Assembly: GCF_000526955.1 (NCBI RefSeq)
Contig: NZ_JAHB01000003.1
Location: 1-60,344, forward strand
DNA length: 60,344 nucleotides
Source of the DNA: Mycoplasmopsis cricetuli ATCC 35279
GTDB taxonomy: Bacteria > Bacillota_I > Bacilli_A > Mycoplasmatales > Metamycoplasmataceae
Direction of reading: 5' to 3'
The position numbers and the translations under genes are program-made. Shown here in pieces: positions 9,237 through 21,472 of this stretch (positions are counted from its first letter, which is position 1; the number at the start of each line of letters is the position of its first letter). The notes beneath the pieces are model-generated. The model had not been told where the DNA came from, ran no database searches, and saw nothing but the letters and a program-made list of their open reading frames with translations.

Positions 9237-11207
9237 TTATTTTTTAGTTTTATTTTTTTTAAATAAATAAACAAATAATCCAGCAATAATAAATACTGAT
9301 GTAAGAGCTCCAAATAAAATATATTCATAATATGTACGCTTTGGATCTTCTAAATTATTTTTAACAGTTGAATTATTACTATCTGTATACTGAACAAATA
9401 ATGAATATTCTCTTGCTAAATTATGAGCTGTTTTTGTAATCTCTTCTACATTTGTTGAATCACTAACTACAAGTGCTTCAGCTTTTTCTAGAACTTCACT
9501 TATTTTTTGTTTAGTATTTTTTGGTAATCCTTCATAACCTTTTTGATCAGTTAAATCTTTAAAATTATTTAATTGATCTTTATATTTATTTAAATTACCC
9601 TTTAAAAGTTTCATTGCTTCATTTAAATCTTTAAGCTCTTTTTCAAAAGAATCAACATTTGACTGATTGTAATCATTGGCAATTGTTTTATTTGCCTTAT
9701 TATAAAAAATTTGTTTTTGTTTTTCAGTTAAGTGTTCGTTACTATCAACAATTCCAACAAAAGGAGTGATTTTTGTTGTTGTATCATTAATTTTTGGATA
9801 TTCACTAATAAATGAATCTAATTTAGTTTTAACTTCTTCATATTTTAAAACAGAATCTTGACCTAACTTAACATCTTCACTTTGCATTATAAATGATTTA
9901 ACATCATTAAATAAAGCTTTTAAAGCATCTCTATCATCTTTTTTAAGTGCTTCATTATTAATGTAAGCATTAACATTTGCTTCAACTGTACTTGCTACAT
10001 TTTTAGTTAAAAATTCTGCTACTGTTTTAGATAAATTTACAGAATTTTCAACATTTTTTACAATTTCATAAATAGCTTCTCTGGTTTCAGAAGAAATTTT
10101 TCATTTATCTCCTGATAGTTCTTCACTTGCTTTGTTTTGAACTGACTTATAATAAGATTCAATTGGAGTTGATACAATTGTTTTTTCTACATTATTATTT
10201 GAATCCACTTTATCAACATTTCCATTAAGAATAACATCTAAAATTGAAGCTATATCAAAATTAAAGATTCTTCTAAATTCATTTAATATTTTTTTAGAAT
10301 GTTCAACTGTTTTAATTTTATGATCTGAATCATCTTTAGATTTTGTTGTTAATTCTTTAATAAAAAGATCTAATAAAGGTTCTAACCTATTTTTACTATA
10401 TACATTATTTTCTTGAACATCTCTAACATCTTGAATGGTTTTAAAATTAGGATCATTATATTCTGCAATATCATACTTATTTGTATAATATTTTGAAAAA
10501 ATTAATTGGATATTTTTTTCTAATTCAATATTTTTCTCTAATTCAACTGTTGGATCAATTAAACTTGTAGTAAAATCATAAATTTTGTACATTGAAAGAG
10601 AAAAATCTAGAGCACTAAAAAATTCCTTAATTAATTTATCTCTTAATTCTTCTTTTTTAGGTCCATCTGTTACTTGTGTAACATCAATGTTATTAATTTT
10701 TTCCTTAAGTTCAACTACTTGTGCTTTTGATAAAAATAATTCAACATTTTCTTCTTCTGTTTTTTCTTTAGAATTATTATTTTGTTTTTCATCTAATGAT
10801 TTTGCAGTATTTTTTTTAGCTCTTAATTCCAAATAATCAACTGTTTTTAAAACATAATTTTTAAATTCAATAAGTTTTTCAATTTTAAAATATTCTTTAA
10901 TTTTTTCTTCAATTTCTTTTCTCTTTGAACTATCTTCTAATAGTTTTACAACATCAGTATATTGAAATCTAATTTCATCTTCAGTTCCAATAAATGGCAA
11001 AATATTTGTTGGATAAGTAAAAGTTGTTGCATTTGTTGTTGAATCAACTTCAGTTGGTTGTGCTGGTGCTGGTGCATCTGTTGTACCAGAATCCCCTGTT
11101 ACTTCACCATCTTTGTTAATATTTACTTGATTTGCAAAAAAAGCTGAAGTGGTTATAATTGGAGCTAAAGGAGCTAAAATTAATAATACATTTTTAATTT
11201 TTTTCAT
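9237..11207 (-). CDS. Large surface protein with signal peptide and C-terminal membrane anchor
   Basis: A 656-residue protein, continuous when the UGA at 10101-10103 is read as Trp. An N-terminal signal peptide (MKKIKNVLLILAPLAPIITTSAFFA) has no lipobox cysteine. A Thr/Pro/Ala-rich linker with APAPAQPTE follows (about residues 40-65). The body is helical and charged, and the last 80 residues before the anchor (LNEAMKLLKGNLNKYKDQL onwards) resemble FIVAR-like helical repeats of Gram-positive adhesins. It ends with one membrane helix (YILFGALTSVFIIAGLFVYLF) and the basic tail KKNKTKK. That topology displays the body outside with a C-terminal anchor. The exact function, perhaps adhesion, is unknown. 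Single-gene unit. Confidence 0.8.
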
Positions 11208-11332
11208 AAATTCCTCTTTAGAAAAGTTTTTAATTTATTTAAAAATAAATCATTTAAACATCAGTTTAAATTTTAAATTTAACATTAATATTTTATACTC
11301 TATATTATAAGGTAATTTATTTAAAAACAAAG

Positions 11333-11361
11333 AATAAAAAAAACAAGTTTATTTCTTGTTT
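11333..11361 (-). terminator. Terminator after tRNA-Ile
   Basis: AAACAAG (11341-11347) and CTTGTTT (11355-11361) form a hairpin. On the minus strand a run of eight T residues follows. It lies 24 bases beyond the CCA end of tRNA-Ile. Confidence 0.7.
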
Positions 11362-11384
11362 TTCATTGGACATATAAAATGAAA

Positions 11385-11462
11385 TGGTGCGAACGAATGG
11401 ACTTGAACCATCGACCTCACGATTATCAGTCGTGTGCTCTAACCAGCTGAGCTACGCTCGCA
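11385..11462 (-). tRNA. tRNA-Ile(GAT)
   Basis: A cloverleaf reads TGCGAGC...GTTCGCA for the acceptor stem, with discriminator A and an encoded CCA end. The anticodon loop CTGATAA carries GAT, which reads AUU/AUC. The T loop is GGTTCAAGTCC. It is transcribed alone from its own promoter, in the same direction as the ribosomal genes upstream. Confidence 0.95.
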
Positions 11463-11467
11463 AATTG

Positions 11468-11501
11468 CATTCCTATTATATCAAAAATGATAAAAGGAAT
11501 G
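11468..11501 (-). promoter_or_regulatory. tRNA-Ile promoter inside an inverted repeat
   Basis: On the minus strand TATAAT (11475-11480) lies 13 bases before the tRNA 5' end. It sits within a long dyad: CATTCCT (11468-11474) with AGGAATG (11495-11501), and an inner TATCA/TGATA. The hairpin could also act as an attenuator or 3' end for rpsI mRNA. Confidence 0.55.
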
Positions 11502-11520
11502 GAAAAAATTATTAATAAAA

Positions 11521-11922
11521 TTAACGTTTTGAGAACTGTCTTGCACGACGCGCTTTTCTAAGACCAGGTTTTTTACGTTCTTTTGCACGAGCATCTCTTG
11601 TAAGCATTCCAAATTTTTTTAACACAGGACGATAATCATCACTTGCTGCTAATAATGCACGAGCAATTCCCAATCTAATTGCCCCAGCTTGTCCACTTAA
11701 TCCACCACCTGCAACATTAACTGAAACATCAAACTGACCCATTGTCTCTGTTAAAACAAAAGGTTGATTTGCATCTTGAAGATAAATATCTGAAGTCAAA
11801 TATTCCCTAGCATTTCTTTTGTTAATTACAAAATCACCATTCCCAGGTTTAATAATAACACGTGCTACTGAAGATTTTCTTCTTCCTAATCCACGATACA
11901 ATAATTCTTTATCTTTAACCAT
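11521..11922 (-). CDS. rpsI: 30S ribosomal protein S9
   Basis: A 133-residue S9 with [10 protein letters not shown] near the N-terminus (residues 9-18), the [20 protein letters not shown] core, and the invariant C-terminal basic tail ending [10 protein letters not shown], whose last residue contacts the P-site tRNA anticodon. Immediately downstream of rplM with a 2-base gap, the universal rplM-rpsI pair. Confidence 0.97.
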   Translation of the reverse strand: MVKDKELLYRGLGRRKSSVARVIIKPGNGDFVINKRNAREYLTSDIYLQDANQPFVLTETMGQFDVSVNVAGGGLSGQAGAIRLGIARALLAASDDYRPVLKKFGMLTRDARAKERKKPGLRKARRARQFSKR

Positions 11923-11924
11923 AA

Positions 11925-12359
11925 TTATCTAACCTCTAATCTTTCTGGTTGTTGTGCTTGATGTTTATGTTCAACTCCTGCATAAATAAAAACATTACGA
12001 CGTTGTTGATTACCTAATTTGGTATGAGGCAACATTCCAAAAACTGCTTTTTGAACTAATGCAATAGGTTTTTTTGCTCTTAATTTAGCTGCGGTAATGC
12101 TTTTTAATCCACCTGGATATCCAGAATGTGAATAATAAACTTTATTATCTTCTTTTTTAGCAGTTAAAATTGCTTTTTCAGCATTAATGATAATAACATT
12201 GTCTCCCATATCAGCATTTGGGGTAAAAGTTGGTTTGGTTTTTCCTCTTAAAACAGATGCAACAAAAGCGGCTAAACGTCCTAAAACTTGACCTTCAGCA
12301 TCAACAATATATCACTTTTTATTAGCATTTGCTCTATTAATAATTGTTGTTTGTCTCAT
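11925..12359 (-). CDS. rplM: 50S ribosomal protein L13
   Basis: A 144-residue L13. The start at 12357-12359 gives [20 protein letters not shown], includes a UGA-encoded Trp, and is preceded by TAGGAGG. The family core [11 protein letters not shown] and the [18 protein letters not shown] segment are present. First gene of the rplM-rpsI operon. Confidence 0.97.
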
Positions 12360-12425
12360 GCGATCCTCCTACGTTAATTTTAATTTAATTTTAAAAATTT
12401 ATTTAGATAGATAAATTGCTTTTTA

Positions 12426-12431
12426 ATTATA
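12426..12431 (-). promoter_or_regulatory. Promoter -10 box of rplM-rpsI
   Basis: TATAAT on the minus strand, preceded by GT and followed by an AT-rich leader of about 60 bases up to a strong AGGAGG ribosome-binding site. No conserved L13 leader structure was recognised. Confidence 0.55.
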
Positions 12432-12467
12432 ACACAAACAAAAAATCTATTAAATTATTTTTTAAGT

Positions 12468-13150
12468 TTAATTTGCATTCATTTCAAGCTGACAAAGTAA
12501 ATAAATTGCTGCTGTTTCTGCTCTTAAAATTCTACTTCCAAGTGAAATAATTTTAAACTTTTGATCTAACGCTTGAATTATTTCATCATCACTAAAACCA
12601 CCTTCTGGGCCAATCAAAAATAAAACATCACTATTAATTTTTTTATTAAATTTTTCATTTGAATTTATTTTTTCATGTGCTAGAATTTTGTTTTTAATTT
12701 CTAAATTAATCACTTGTTGAAAAGTTTGAGGTTTATCTAAAATTGGAACTGTATTTCTAAATGATTGTTCAGCAGCATTTTGTAAAATAGTTTTAAAACG
12801 CTCAATTTTACGTTCAAATTTAAATTTAACTAAATCACTGTTGCAATGTTTAGTTATCATTGGAATGATTTTTGTAACCCCAAGTTCTGTTGCTTTTTGT
12901 AAAAGTCATTCAAAATGATCTAATTTAATTATTGACATTGCTAAAATAACTTCAAAATTATATTCATGATTTTCATGCAACTGTTTAACAATTGATGCTT
13001 TATTTTTTTCAGGAATACAAACATAAAATTTATTTTGATAAACACAAATAATTTCTTTGTTTTCTAGTTTTAAAACTCTTATATGTTTTAAAATTTTTTG
13101 ATCGAGCAAAAAAGCATTATCTTTTTTTTCTGTAACAAAAAAACGATGCA

Positions 13151-13151
<1 letters not shown>
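12468..13151 (-). CDS. rsmE: 16S rRNA (uracil-1498-N3) methyltransferase RsmE
   Basis: A 227-residue SPOUT-family methyltransferase acting on the small-subunit rRNA. The N-terminal PUA-like domain begins MHRFFVTEK. The knotted SAM site has LIGPEGGFSDDEI (about residues 178-190) and LGSRILRAETAAIYLL, both typical of RsmE. The start codon overlaps the stop of the ABC-F gene by one base. Length is slightly shorter than the bacterial average of 240. Confidence 0.93.
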
Positions 13152-14767
<1,616 letters not shown>

Positions 14768-14879
14768 AATTATGTTCCTTATTGTTTTTAAAAATTAAAA
14801 TCTAAATTATTTATCAACTATTTGTTAATTTTAATTATTTTATTTTATCAAAAATAACTTTTTATTTTATAACTATTAA

Positions 14880-14921
14880 TAAAAAACATGAATGTTAGAA
14901 AAAATCACATTCATGTTTTAA
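14880..14921 (-). terminator. Terminator of membrane-protein gene
   Basis: ACATGAATGT and its complement ACATTCATGT form a strong stem with an A/T loop (about 14886-14919), followed on the minus strand by TTTTTTATT. It starts 3 bases past the stop of the membrane-protein gene. Confidence 0.8.
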
Positions 14922-14923
14922 AT

Positions 14924-15694
14924 TTATTTAATTTTTTTTCTTGAAAACCTTTTCAAAATACATTTGCTTTTTTGATATTTTATTTTGGTAACGAACAATC
15001 AAAAATAAAACAATCCTACTGGAACTGTTGCTCCAATTAAAAAAGCTAAAAGATCTAAAAGAATAACCACAATTAAATTGCCACCTTTATAATAAAATGG
15101 AAATTTAAAATCTAAAAAGCTATAAATTACATATCCCCTTTCAATCCCTTTAAAATTTCCATAAGTAGCAAAATAAATAATTAAAGCAAAGAAAAAGTAT
15201 GTAAAAACAATTCCTGATGAAATAAATAAACTATTTTTAGTAACTGTAATATCTTTACGTATTAAAAATAACATAACAAATCCAAAAATAGGGACAATGC
15301 AATGTGTAATAAGTGAAGTGGTTGCATTATAAACTTGTTTTCAATTTGTTTGAAAAGCAATTAAACTTCAGTAAATTAAAAATGTAATTGTAATTAAAAG
15401 CACTGAAATAAAATATGCTTCTCTAGATTTTCTATTTTGAGCTATTGCACTGCCAAGCATAGCTGATCCTAAAAATAAATTTGATAAATATGTAAAATAA
15501 ATAACAGTGCTAATACTTTTAAAAATTAATTTAAAAGTTGGTTCACTTTTCTTTAATGTCTCACTATGATCATAAGTAATTATGTCAGTTAAAATAAAAG
15601 ATAACACTGTAACTAAAATACAAATTCCACCAATAAACATTGCTGCATTTTTTTTATCTTGAAAAAGCAATTTTAAATTAATTTTTTCTTTCAT
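14924..15694 (-). CDS. Integral membrane protein of unknown function
   Basis: About 256 residues from the ATG at 15692-15694 (MKEKINLKLLFQDKKN). An upstream TTG at 15728-15730 would add 12 residues; neither has a clear Shine-Dalgarno. Roughly six hydrophobic segments are visible: MFIGGICILVTVLSFIL, VIYFTYLSNLFLGSAMLGSA, YFISVLLITITFLIY, FGFVMLFLI, SSGIVFTYFFFALIIYFA and LIVVILLDLLAFLIGATVPV. The loop between segments 1 and 2 is polar and short, and the C-terminus is basic. I recognise no transporter signature. Monocistronic with its own terminator. Confidence 0.75.
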
Positions 15695-15761
15695 AGAAAT
15701 AAATTTTAATAAAAAAATCAAAAAATACAATTTTTTTATTTATTTTTTAGCAAAAATTTTA

Positions 15762-15791
15762 AAAAAATAAAAAAAGTCTGTTAAACAGACT
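15762..15791 (-). terminator. Terminator of candidate RNA and secA
   Basis: AGTCTGT and ACAGACT (15775-15791) form a tight hairpin followed on the minus strand by TTTTTTTATTTTTTT. It would end both the candidate small RNA and any secA read-through. Confidence 0.85.
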
Positions 15792-15828
15792 ATTTGACAC
15801 AAGTTTTAAAACTCGATGTCGGCTCATT
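15762..15828 (-). ncRNA. Candidate small RNA complementary to the 23S rRNA peptidyl-transferase strand
   Basis: This secA-downstream spacer has its own minus-strand -10 box (TATAAT, 15833-15838) and a strong terminator, giving a transcript of about 65 bases. Its 5' part, ATGAGCCGACATCGAG (complement of 15812-15827), is exactly complementary to 16 bases of the near-universal 23S rRNA sequence CTCGATGTCGGCTCAT (about 2499-2514 in E. coli numbering, from memory). A hairpin (15796-15820) pairs GACA/TGTC and CGAGTT/AACTTG around a short loop and holds part of the complementary stretch. The match and the elements are seen directly; the function is inferred. It could instead be only the 3' end of the secA mRNA. 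Confidence 0.45.
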
Positions 15829-15860
15829 GACAATTATACTATATTTTAATATTAAAAATA

Positions 15861-18470
15861 TTAATTATTATTATTATTATTTAACTTTTCATTTAAATTA
15901 TTTTCTTTTATACTATCATTTTCTAAATTTTTTTCAATTGAATTTGAAGATGAAATATTAGATCTTAAATTATCTAATGAAGTTGAAATTTCAGACATTT
16001 TTTCTTTTATAATTTTGTAAAGTGAAACAATTTCGGCTTCTCTTTCTGAAGGAGTGTGTTCAATTCCTAAATTCATACTTTGTAAAATTTCTTTAAAAAT
16101 TGGATCATTTTGCATCTCTTTTGTAATTAATGAGCGCGCTCCAATTCGATTTGAAAAAATTTTTAACATTACATCAAATGCAATATTTTCAATCATATCT
16201 TCAAACATTTTAGTTCCTTCTTGAGTGTAAATTTGATATGGGTTTTTTTGTGAATATTGAACTAAATTAATATTTGAACGCAATTTTTCCATTCGATTAA
16301 TATGGCGTTTCCATTTTTGATCTAAAATTGATAAAATAATTTGCTTTTCTAAAAGATGCACTTCTTCTTCTGAAGTGTAATTAATTGCATTTTCTTTTCA
16401 TTTTTCAAAAGCTTGAATAACTACATTTGAAACATAATTAGGTAAATCTTTTTCAAAAATTTTACTAATTTCTTCTAAAGAAAATTCAAATGCAATTAAT
16501 TTTCCTACATTTTGATTTAAAAAATTAACTAATTCAGCATAATTGTAAAAGTTTTTGTTTTTATAAGCTGGAAAATTAACAATTGAATTTGTAGTATGTT
16601 TAATCATTTTTTTAATAATAAACTCAGTATTTTTAGAAGCTAAAATTAAATCACGCTGCGAATAAATTAAATCTCTTTGTTGACGAATAACATCATCATA
16701 ATTTAAAACTGATTTCCTTGAATCATAATTAAATCCTTCAATTTTCTTCTGAGCATGATTGAAAGCAAAACGAAGATTTTTATTAGTGATTTCTTGGCCT
16801 TTTGAATCACTATAAGCTTCCTTAAAACTTTCATAATTGGCAAATCTTTGCATAAGAGGATCATCAATTGAAATATAAAATTTACTAGTTCCAATATCAC
16901 CTTGACGACCTGAACGACCTTTTAATTGATTATCAATTCTTCTTGATTCAGCTTTATCAGTTCCAATAACATAAAGACCACCAAGATCAAGCGCTTCTTT
17001 TGAAGGTTTAATATCAGTTCCACGTCCTGCCATATTTGTTGCAATTGTAACTGATTTAACTTGACCAGCTTTAGATATAATTTCAGCTTCAGAAGCATTT
17101 TGTTTAGCATTTAAAACAGTATGAGGAATAGCTGCTCTTAAAAGATGTTTGTGTAGCTCTTCTGAATCTTCAATTTGTGCAGTTCCAACTAAAACAGGTT
17201 GCCCTTTTTCATATAACTCATGAATTTTTTTAGTCACAGCTTGTCATTTATCTTCAGATGAGGCAAAAATTGCATCTGGTTCATCAATTCTAGCAATTGG
17301 CATATTAGTTGGCACGACATTAACTCTCATGTTATAAATGTCTATAAATTCTTGTTCTTCAGTTTTAGCAGTTCCTGACATTCCACATAATTTAGCAAAC
17401 ATTCTAAAGAAATTTTGATAAGTAACTGTAGCTAAAGTTTGAGTTTCAGGTTCAACTTCAACCATTTCTTTTGCTTGAATTGCTTGGTGTAATCCTTCAG
17501 AATAACTTCTTCCTTCCATAATCCGACCAGTAAAACCATCAACTAATTCAATTTTGCCATCTCTAACAATATACTCAACATTATTTTTCATAATTTTATG
17601 TGCTCTTAAAGCATTTTGAATTAAATGAACTTGTTCAGAATTTTCAATTAAATAAATATTATTTACTTTAAAAAAGTTATTAGCTTTAGTGATTCCAGAA
17701 TGTGTTAAAGTAATTGCTTTTGATTCTTCATCAATTAAATAATCATCACGAGTTAAAGTGCGCACAAATTGATCTGCGGCAAAATAAACAGCTGAATCTT
17801 GTTGTTCACCTCCTGAAATAATCAAAGGAGTTTTTGCCTCATCAATTAAAATTGAATCAACCTCATCAACTAAGCAAAAATTCAAACCACGTTGAACTTT
17901 TTCTTCCATGCTTTCAACCATATTATCTCTTAAATAATCAAATCCAAGTTCTGAATGAACTGAATAGGTAATATCAGCTGCATATGCTTTACGTTTTTCA
18001 TCTGGATTCATTTGAGCTTTATTAATTCCAACAGTTAATCCTAAAAAATTAAACACTTCTCCCATTTCAGTGGCATCACGTTCACTTAAATATTCATTAA
18101 CTGTTGAAACAATAGCCCCCTTACCTGGAAGGGCATTCAAGTAAACAGGAGCAATTGAAGTAATTGTTTTTCCCTCTCCAGTTTTCATTTCAGCTACTGA
18201 ACCTAAATCAAGAAGTATTCCTCCTAAAATCTGCACATCATAAGGGCGTTTTTTTAAAATTCTTCGAGTTGCTTCACGAGCTACTGCAAAAACTTCATTA
18301 CGAATGTATTCAAGTGAATAACCATCTTTTAACATCTGACGAAAACGAGAAGTTTGTTCTTGGAGTTGTTGATCAGTTAATTTTTCAACATATTTTTCAA
18401 GTTTATTAATTTCTTTTAAAGCCCTTTGGGCAATTCGCATTTCAGTTGTTTTAAAATCTAATAATTTCAT
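15861..18470 (-). CDS. secA: Preprotein translocase ATPase SecA
   Basis: An 869-residue motor that drives secreted and lipoprotein precursors through SecYEG. Walker A is MKTGEGKT (about residues 100-107), Walker B/DEAD-like is VDEVDSILIDEA (about 205), motif VI region TNMAGRGTDI and GRSGRQGD are present. The scaffold and wing domains are complete, but the C-terminus ends in an Asn run (NNNNN) without the zinc-binding SecB site, as usual in Mollicutes, which lack SecB. The start has no strong Shine-Dalgarno. Confidence 0.97.
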
Positions 18471-18510
18471 AAGTTTTTTAATTATAAACTATTTTTTTAT
18501 TACTTTCTTA

Positions 18511-18542
18511 ATAAAGAAAAACACTTGTTTATCTAACAAGTG
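18511..18542 (-). terminator. Terminator overlapping the tex stop codon
   Basis: CACTTGTT (18522-18529) and AACAAGTG (18535-18542) form an 8-bp stem, followed on the minus strand by TTTTTCTTTATT. The stem includes the last tex codons and the stop at 18529-18531. Confidence 0.8.
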
Positions 18543-20679
18543 CTCCTGAAATTTTTTTATTTTCTAAGTCAATTGATTCAATAACACAATCAACAATCAT
18601 TCCAGGTCAATATAAATCACCTGGATTTTCATTAACTTGCAAGTTTAGTTTAGAACTATGAATAAATAAAGAATTTTTCACTCCAATATAAAGAAAAATT
18701 CCAAAATCAGTAACATTTTGTATTGTTCCTTGTAATTGTTGTCCTTTTTGCAAATCTTCATCATTAGTAATGCTATCTTTTAAAACAAATCCATCTTTTT
18801 GATTGCGAATTAATTTTGTTGGTGAGTTTAAAGCATTTAAAATTAAATCAATTTGAAACTCACTTTGATTGTATTTTTGTGCAAGATCACTAGTTTTTAA
18901 ATTTGAAATATCAATACCTTCTTCAGTTGGCACAATGTTGTAATCTTTGATAATGTTTTTTGCTAAAATATATGATTCAGGATGAATAAAGGTTTTATCC
19001 AAATATTCATTTGAAGAAAAAATTCTTAAAAAACCTATTGCTTGTTCGAATGTTTTAGGACCAATTCCTTTAACTTTTTTTACTTCATTACGATTATTAA
19101 AACTACCATGCAAATTTTTATAGTCTAAAATATTTTGAGCATGTTTTTCAGTTAATCCCGGAATGTAAGTTAAAATCTCTTTTGTGGCTGCATTTAAGTC
19201 AACTCCAATTTCTGAAACTACTTTTTGAACTTTAAAGTCAAGATATTTTTGAAGTTCTTTTTGATTTACATCATGTTGATATTGACCAACTCCCAAAGAT
19301 TTAGGATCAATTTTTACCAACTCATTAAGTGGATCTAAATATTTTCTTCCAATATTAATTGCACTTCTTTGTTGTTCATCTAAATTAGGAAATTCCTTGC
19401 GAGCTGAATCACTTGTTGAATAAACACTAGCACCAACTTCTGAAACAATAGCATATTTAACACTTAATTGATGTTCTTGAATTAAATCACTGATAAATTT
19501 TTCAGTTTCTCTTGATGCAGTTCCATTACCAATTACAATAATTGAAACTTTATGTTTTTCAATTAAATTTAAAGTTATTTTTGATGCTAAATCACTATTT
19601 TTTTCAGAAGTAAATTTACTAGCAAATGGAGGATAAACTTTAAACACTTTATCTAATAATTTTCCCTGCTCATCAAGAACTGCTAATTTGCAACCATTAG
19701 CAAAAGCTGGATCAATTGCAATGATATTATGTCCTGAAACTGCTGGACCATTTAGCATTTTTTCAATTAAATTAGAAAATAAAATAATTGATTTTTCTTC
19801 TGCTGCTGCAAATAAATCATTAAAAATTTCTCTCTCAATACTTGGTAAAATAAGACGTTTTAAAGCATCTTCAATTGCATTAATAAATAATTCATGATTG
19901 ATTTTTTTACGATCATATTTTCAAAGAAAATCACTAACTATAAATTCTTTTTTGTATTCAAAATTAAGTTTTAAAATTTTTAAATTAACTCCACGATTAA
20001 TGGCCATAACATTGTGATTTTTAATGTATTTAATTAAAATTTTGTAATCATAATAATTTTTAAAGGTTTTCAAGGAATCATTAGCATTTTTTGTTTTATT
20101 AGTAACAATCATGCCATAATTTAAAATCTTTTGCTTTGTTTTTTCTCTTAATTCTAAATCTTGTGAAAAATATTGAGCTAAAATATAATTAATTTGTTCT
20201 TTAGCAAATTCTACAGTTGGGACATTTTCATTTAGATATTGTTGAGCTTCAGAAAAAAAATCAAAATTTGAATTTTTATTTTTAAAAACTTTTTGAGCAA
20301 GCGGTTCAAGACCAAGTGCAATTGCTTCAGCTGCTTTAGTAATTTTTCCTTCTTTGTATGGTTGATAAATGGCTTCTAGTTCACTTTTTGTTTTACATTG
20401 CAAAATATTTTTTTTAATTATCTCAGTTAAAAGATTTTTTTCTTTTAAAATTTTTAAAATACTTTCTTTTCGCTTCTGTAATTCATTTTGGTAATTAAAT
20501 AAATCTTCAATTTTGTAAATTTGCTCATCAGAAAGTCCGCCAGTAACATCTTTTCGATAGCGAGAAATAAATGGAACGGTATCACCATTAGAAAGCATAT
20601 TTAAAACTATATTAACTTGTTGTTTTGTAATTTGCAATTCATTTGCAACATTTTCAATTACTATATTATTTTCGTTCAT
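18529..20679 (-). CDS. tex: Tex-family S1 RNA-binding protein
   Basis: A 716-residue Tex protein, a nucleic-acid-binding accessory factor linked to transcription and RNA quality control. In order: N-terminal helical/HTH region (PFISRYRKDVTGGLSDEQI at about 36-54), a YqgF-like domain (IIAIDPAFANGCKLAVLD, then IIVIGNGTASRET), helix-hairpin-helix repeats (YIPGLTEKHAQNIL and VKGIGPKTFEQAIGFLRI), and a C-terminal S1 domain (GQQLQGTIQNVTDFGIFLYIG). Length fits the family, and the start overlaps the end of the NERD gene by 14 bases. Confidence 0.94.
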
Positions 20680-21385
20680 ATTTTTCCTTTTTATTTATTA
20701 ATTCATTAAATTTTCTTTGTTCTTTAATAGTTGATATTTTTAAAATTTTAAGTAAATTAATTACTTCATTTTTATTAAATTCAGGAATTTGGCTTTGAGA
20801 AGCTTGTTCAAGGATTTGAATTTTTTCTTTTAATTTTTTTAAATTGGTTAATATTACATGACTTTCAACATTTTTAAAGTTAATTTTTAAATCATCTGGA
20901 AAAACAATTAATGAAGCGATTGGGACCTTTTTTCCTAAGGATTTTCAAATGTTATGTAAATGTTTTTCATTTTGCAAAATTGGATTTTTAAATTTCATTT
21001 TTTTTCTTTTTTTAAAACTAACAAAAACATACTCATTTGCACCATCACCTGTTATTGTCCCATGAAAAGATTTATATTCTAAAACTACAATAATTGAATG
21101 ACTAATTAAAATTCCATCAACTTCATACATTTTAGAATTATATGAGTAAATCCCACCTTCCAAGTGATCAAAAGATGTGTTAACTAGTTCACTTTTTAAC
21201 TTTGTATTAACATTTTTTTCAAACTGAAAACCCTCAGTTTGTTTGGTTTTATTTATAATTTTTTTATAAGTAAAAAAAACTATTGTAACAACAATAAATA
21301 AACTTATCAATACAATTGAAACAATAGTTAATGTAACAGAATTTGAACCATTTTTTTTAATCTCTAAAATAGTGTTATTATCCAT
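20666..21385 (-). CDS. Membrane-anchored NERD-domain nuclease-like protein
   Basis: A 239-residue protein with one N-terminal membrane helix (about residues 17-41) and a NERD domain, a nuclease-related fold of the PD-(D/E)XK type. The visible catalytic-like residues are the early Glu in EGFQFEKNV and the core VDGILISHSIIVVLEYKS, which matches the D-x(n)-E-x-K pattern. The C-terminal half is charged and helical. It overlaps tex by 14 bases, so the two are translationally coupled. The substrate is unknown; DNA processing at the membrane is a guess from the fold. Confidence 0.78.
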
Positions 21386-21430
21386 TTAAAATCTTCCTTT
21401 GTTTTTTAATTATACTTTAAATTTAAAAAC

Positions 21431-21460
21431 AAAAAGAAGGGATACCTTCTCTTTATTTTT
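21431..21460 (-). terminator. Bidirectional terminator after aquaporin gene
   Basis: AGAAGG and CCTTCT (21435-21450) around GATA, flanked by A-rich sequence on the left and a T-rich run on the right, can stop transcription from either side. It ends the aquaporin unit on the minus strand. Confidence 0.7.
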
Positions 21461-21472
21461 TTAATATAAAAT

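Noticed and set aside
9237-10103. A separate 216-residue gene at the left of the surface protein
   Set aside because: The apparent gap is only a UGA codon (10101-10103) read as Trp; frame and composition continue from the upstream part.
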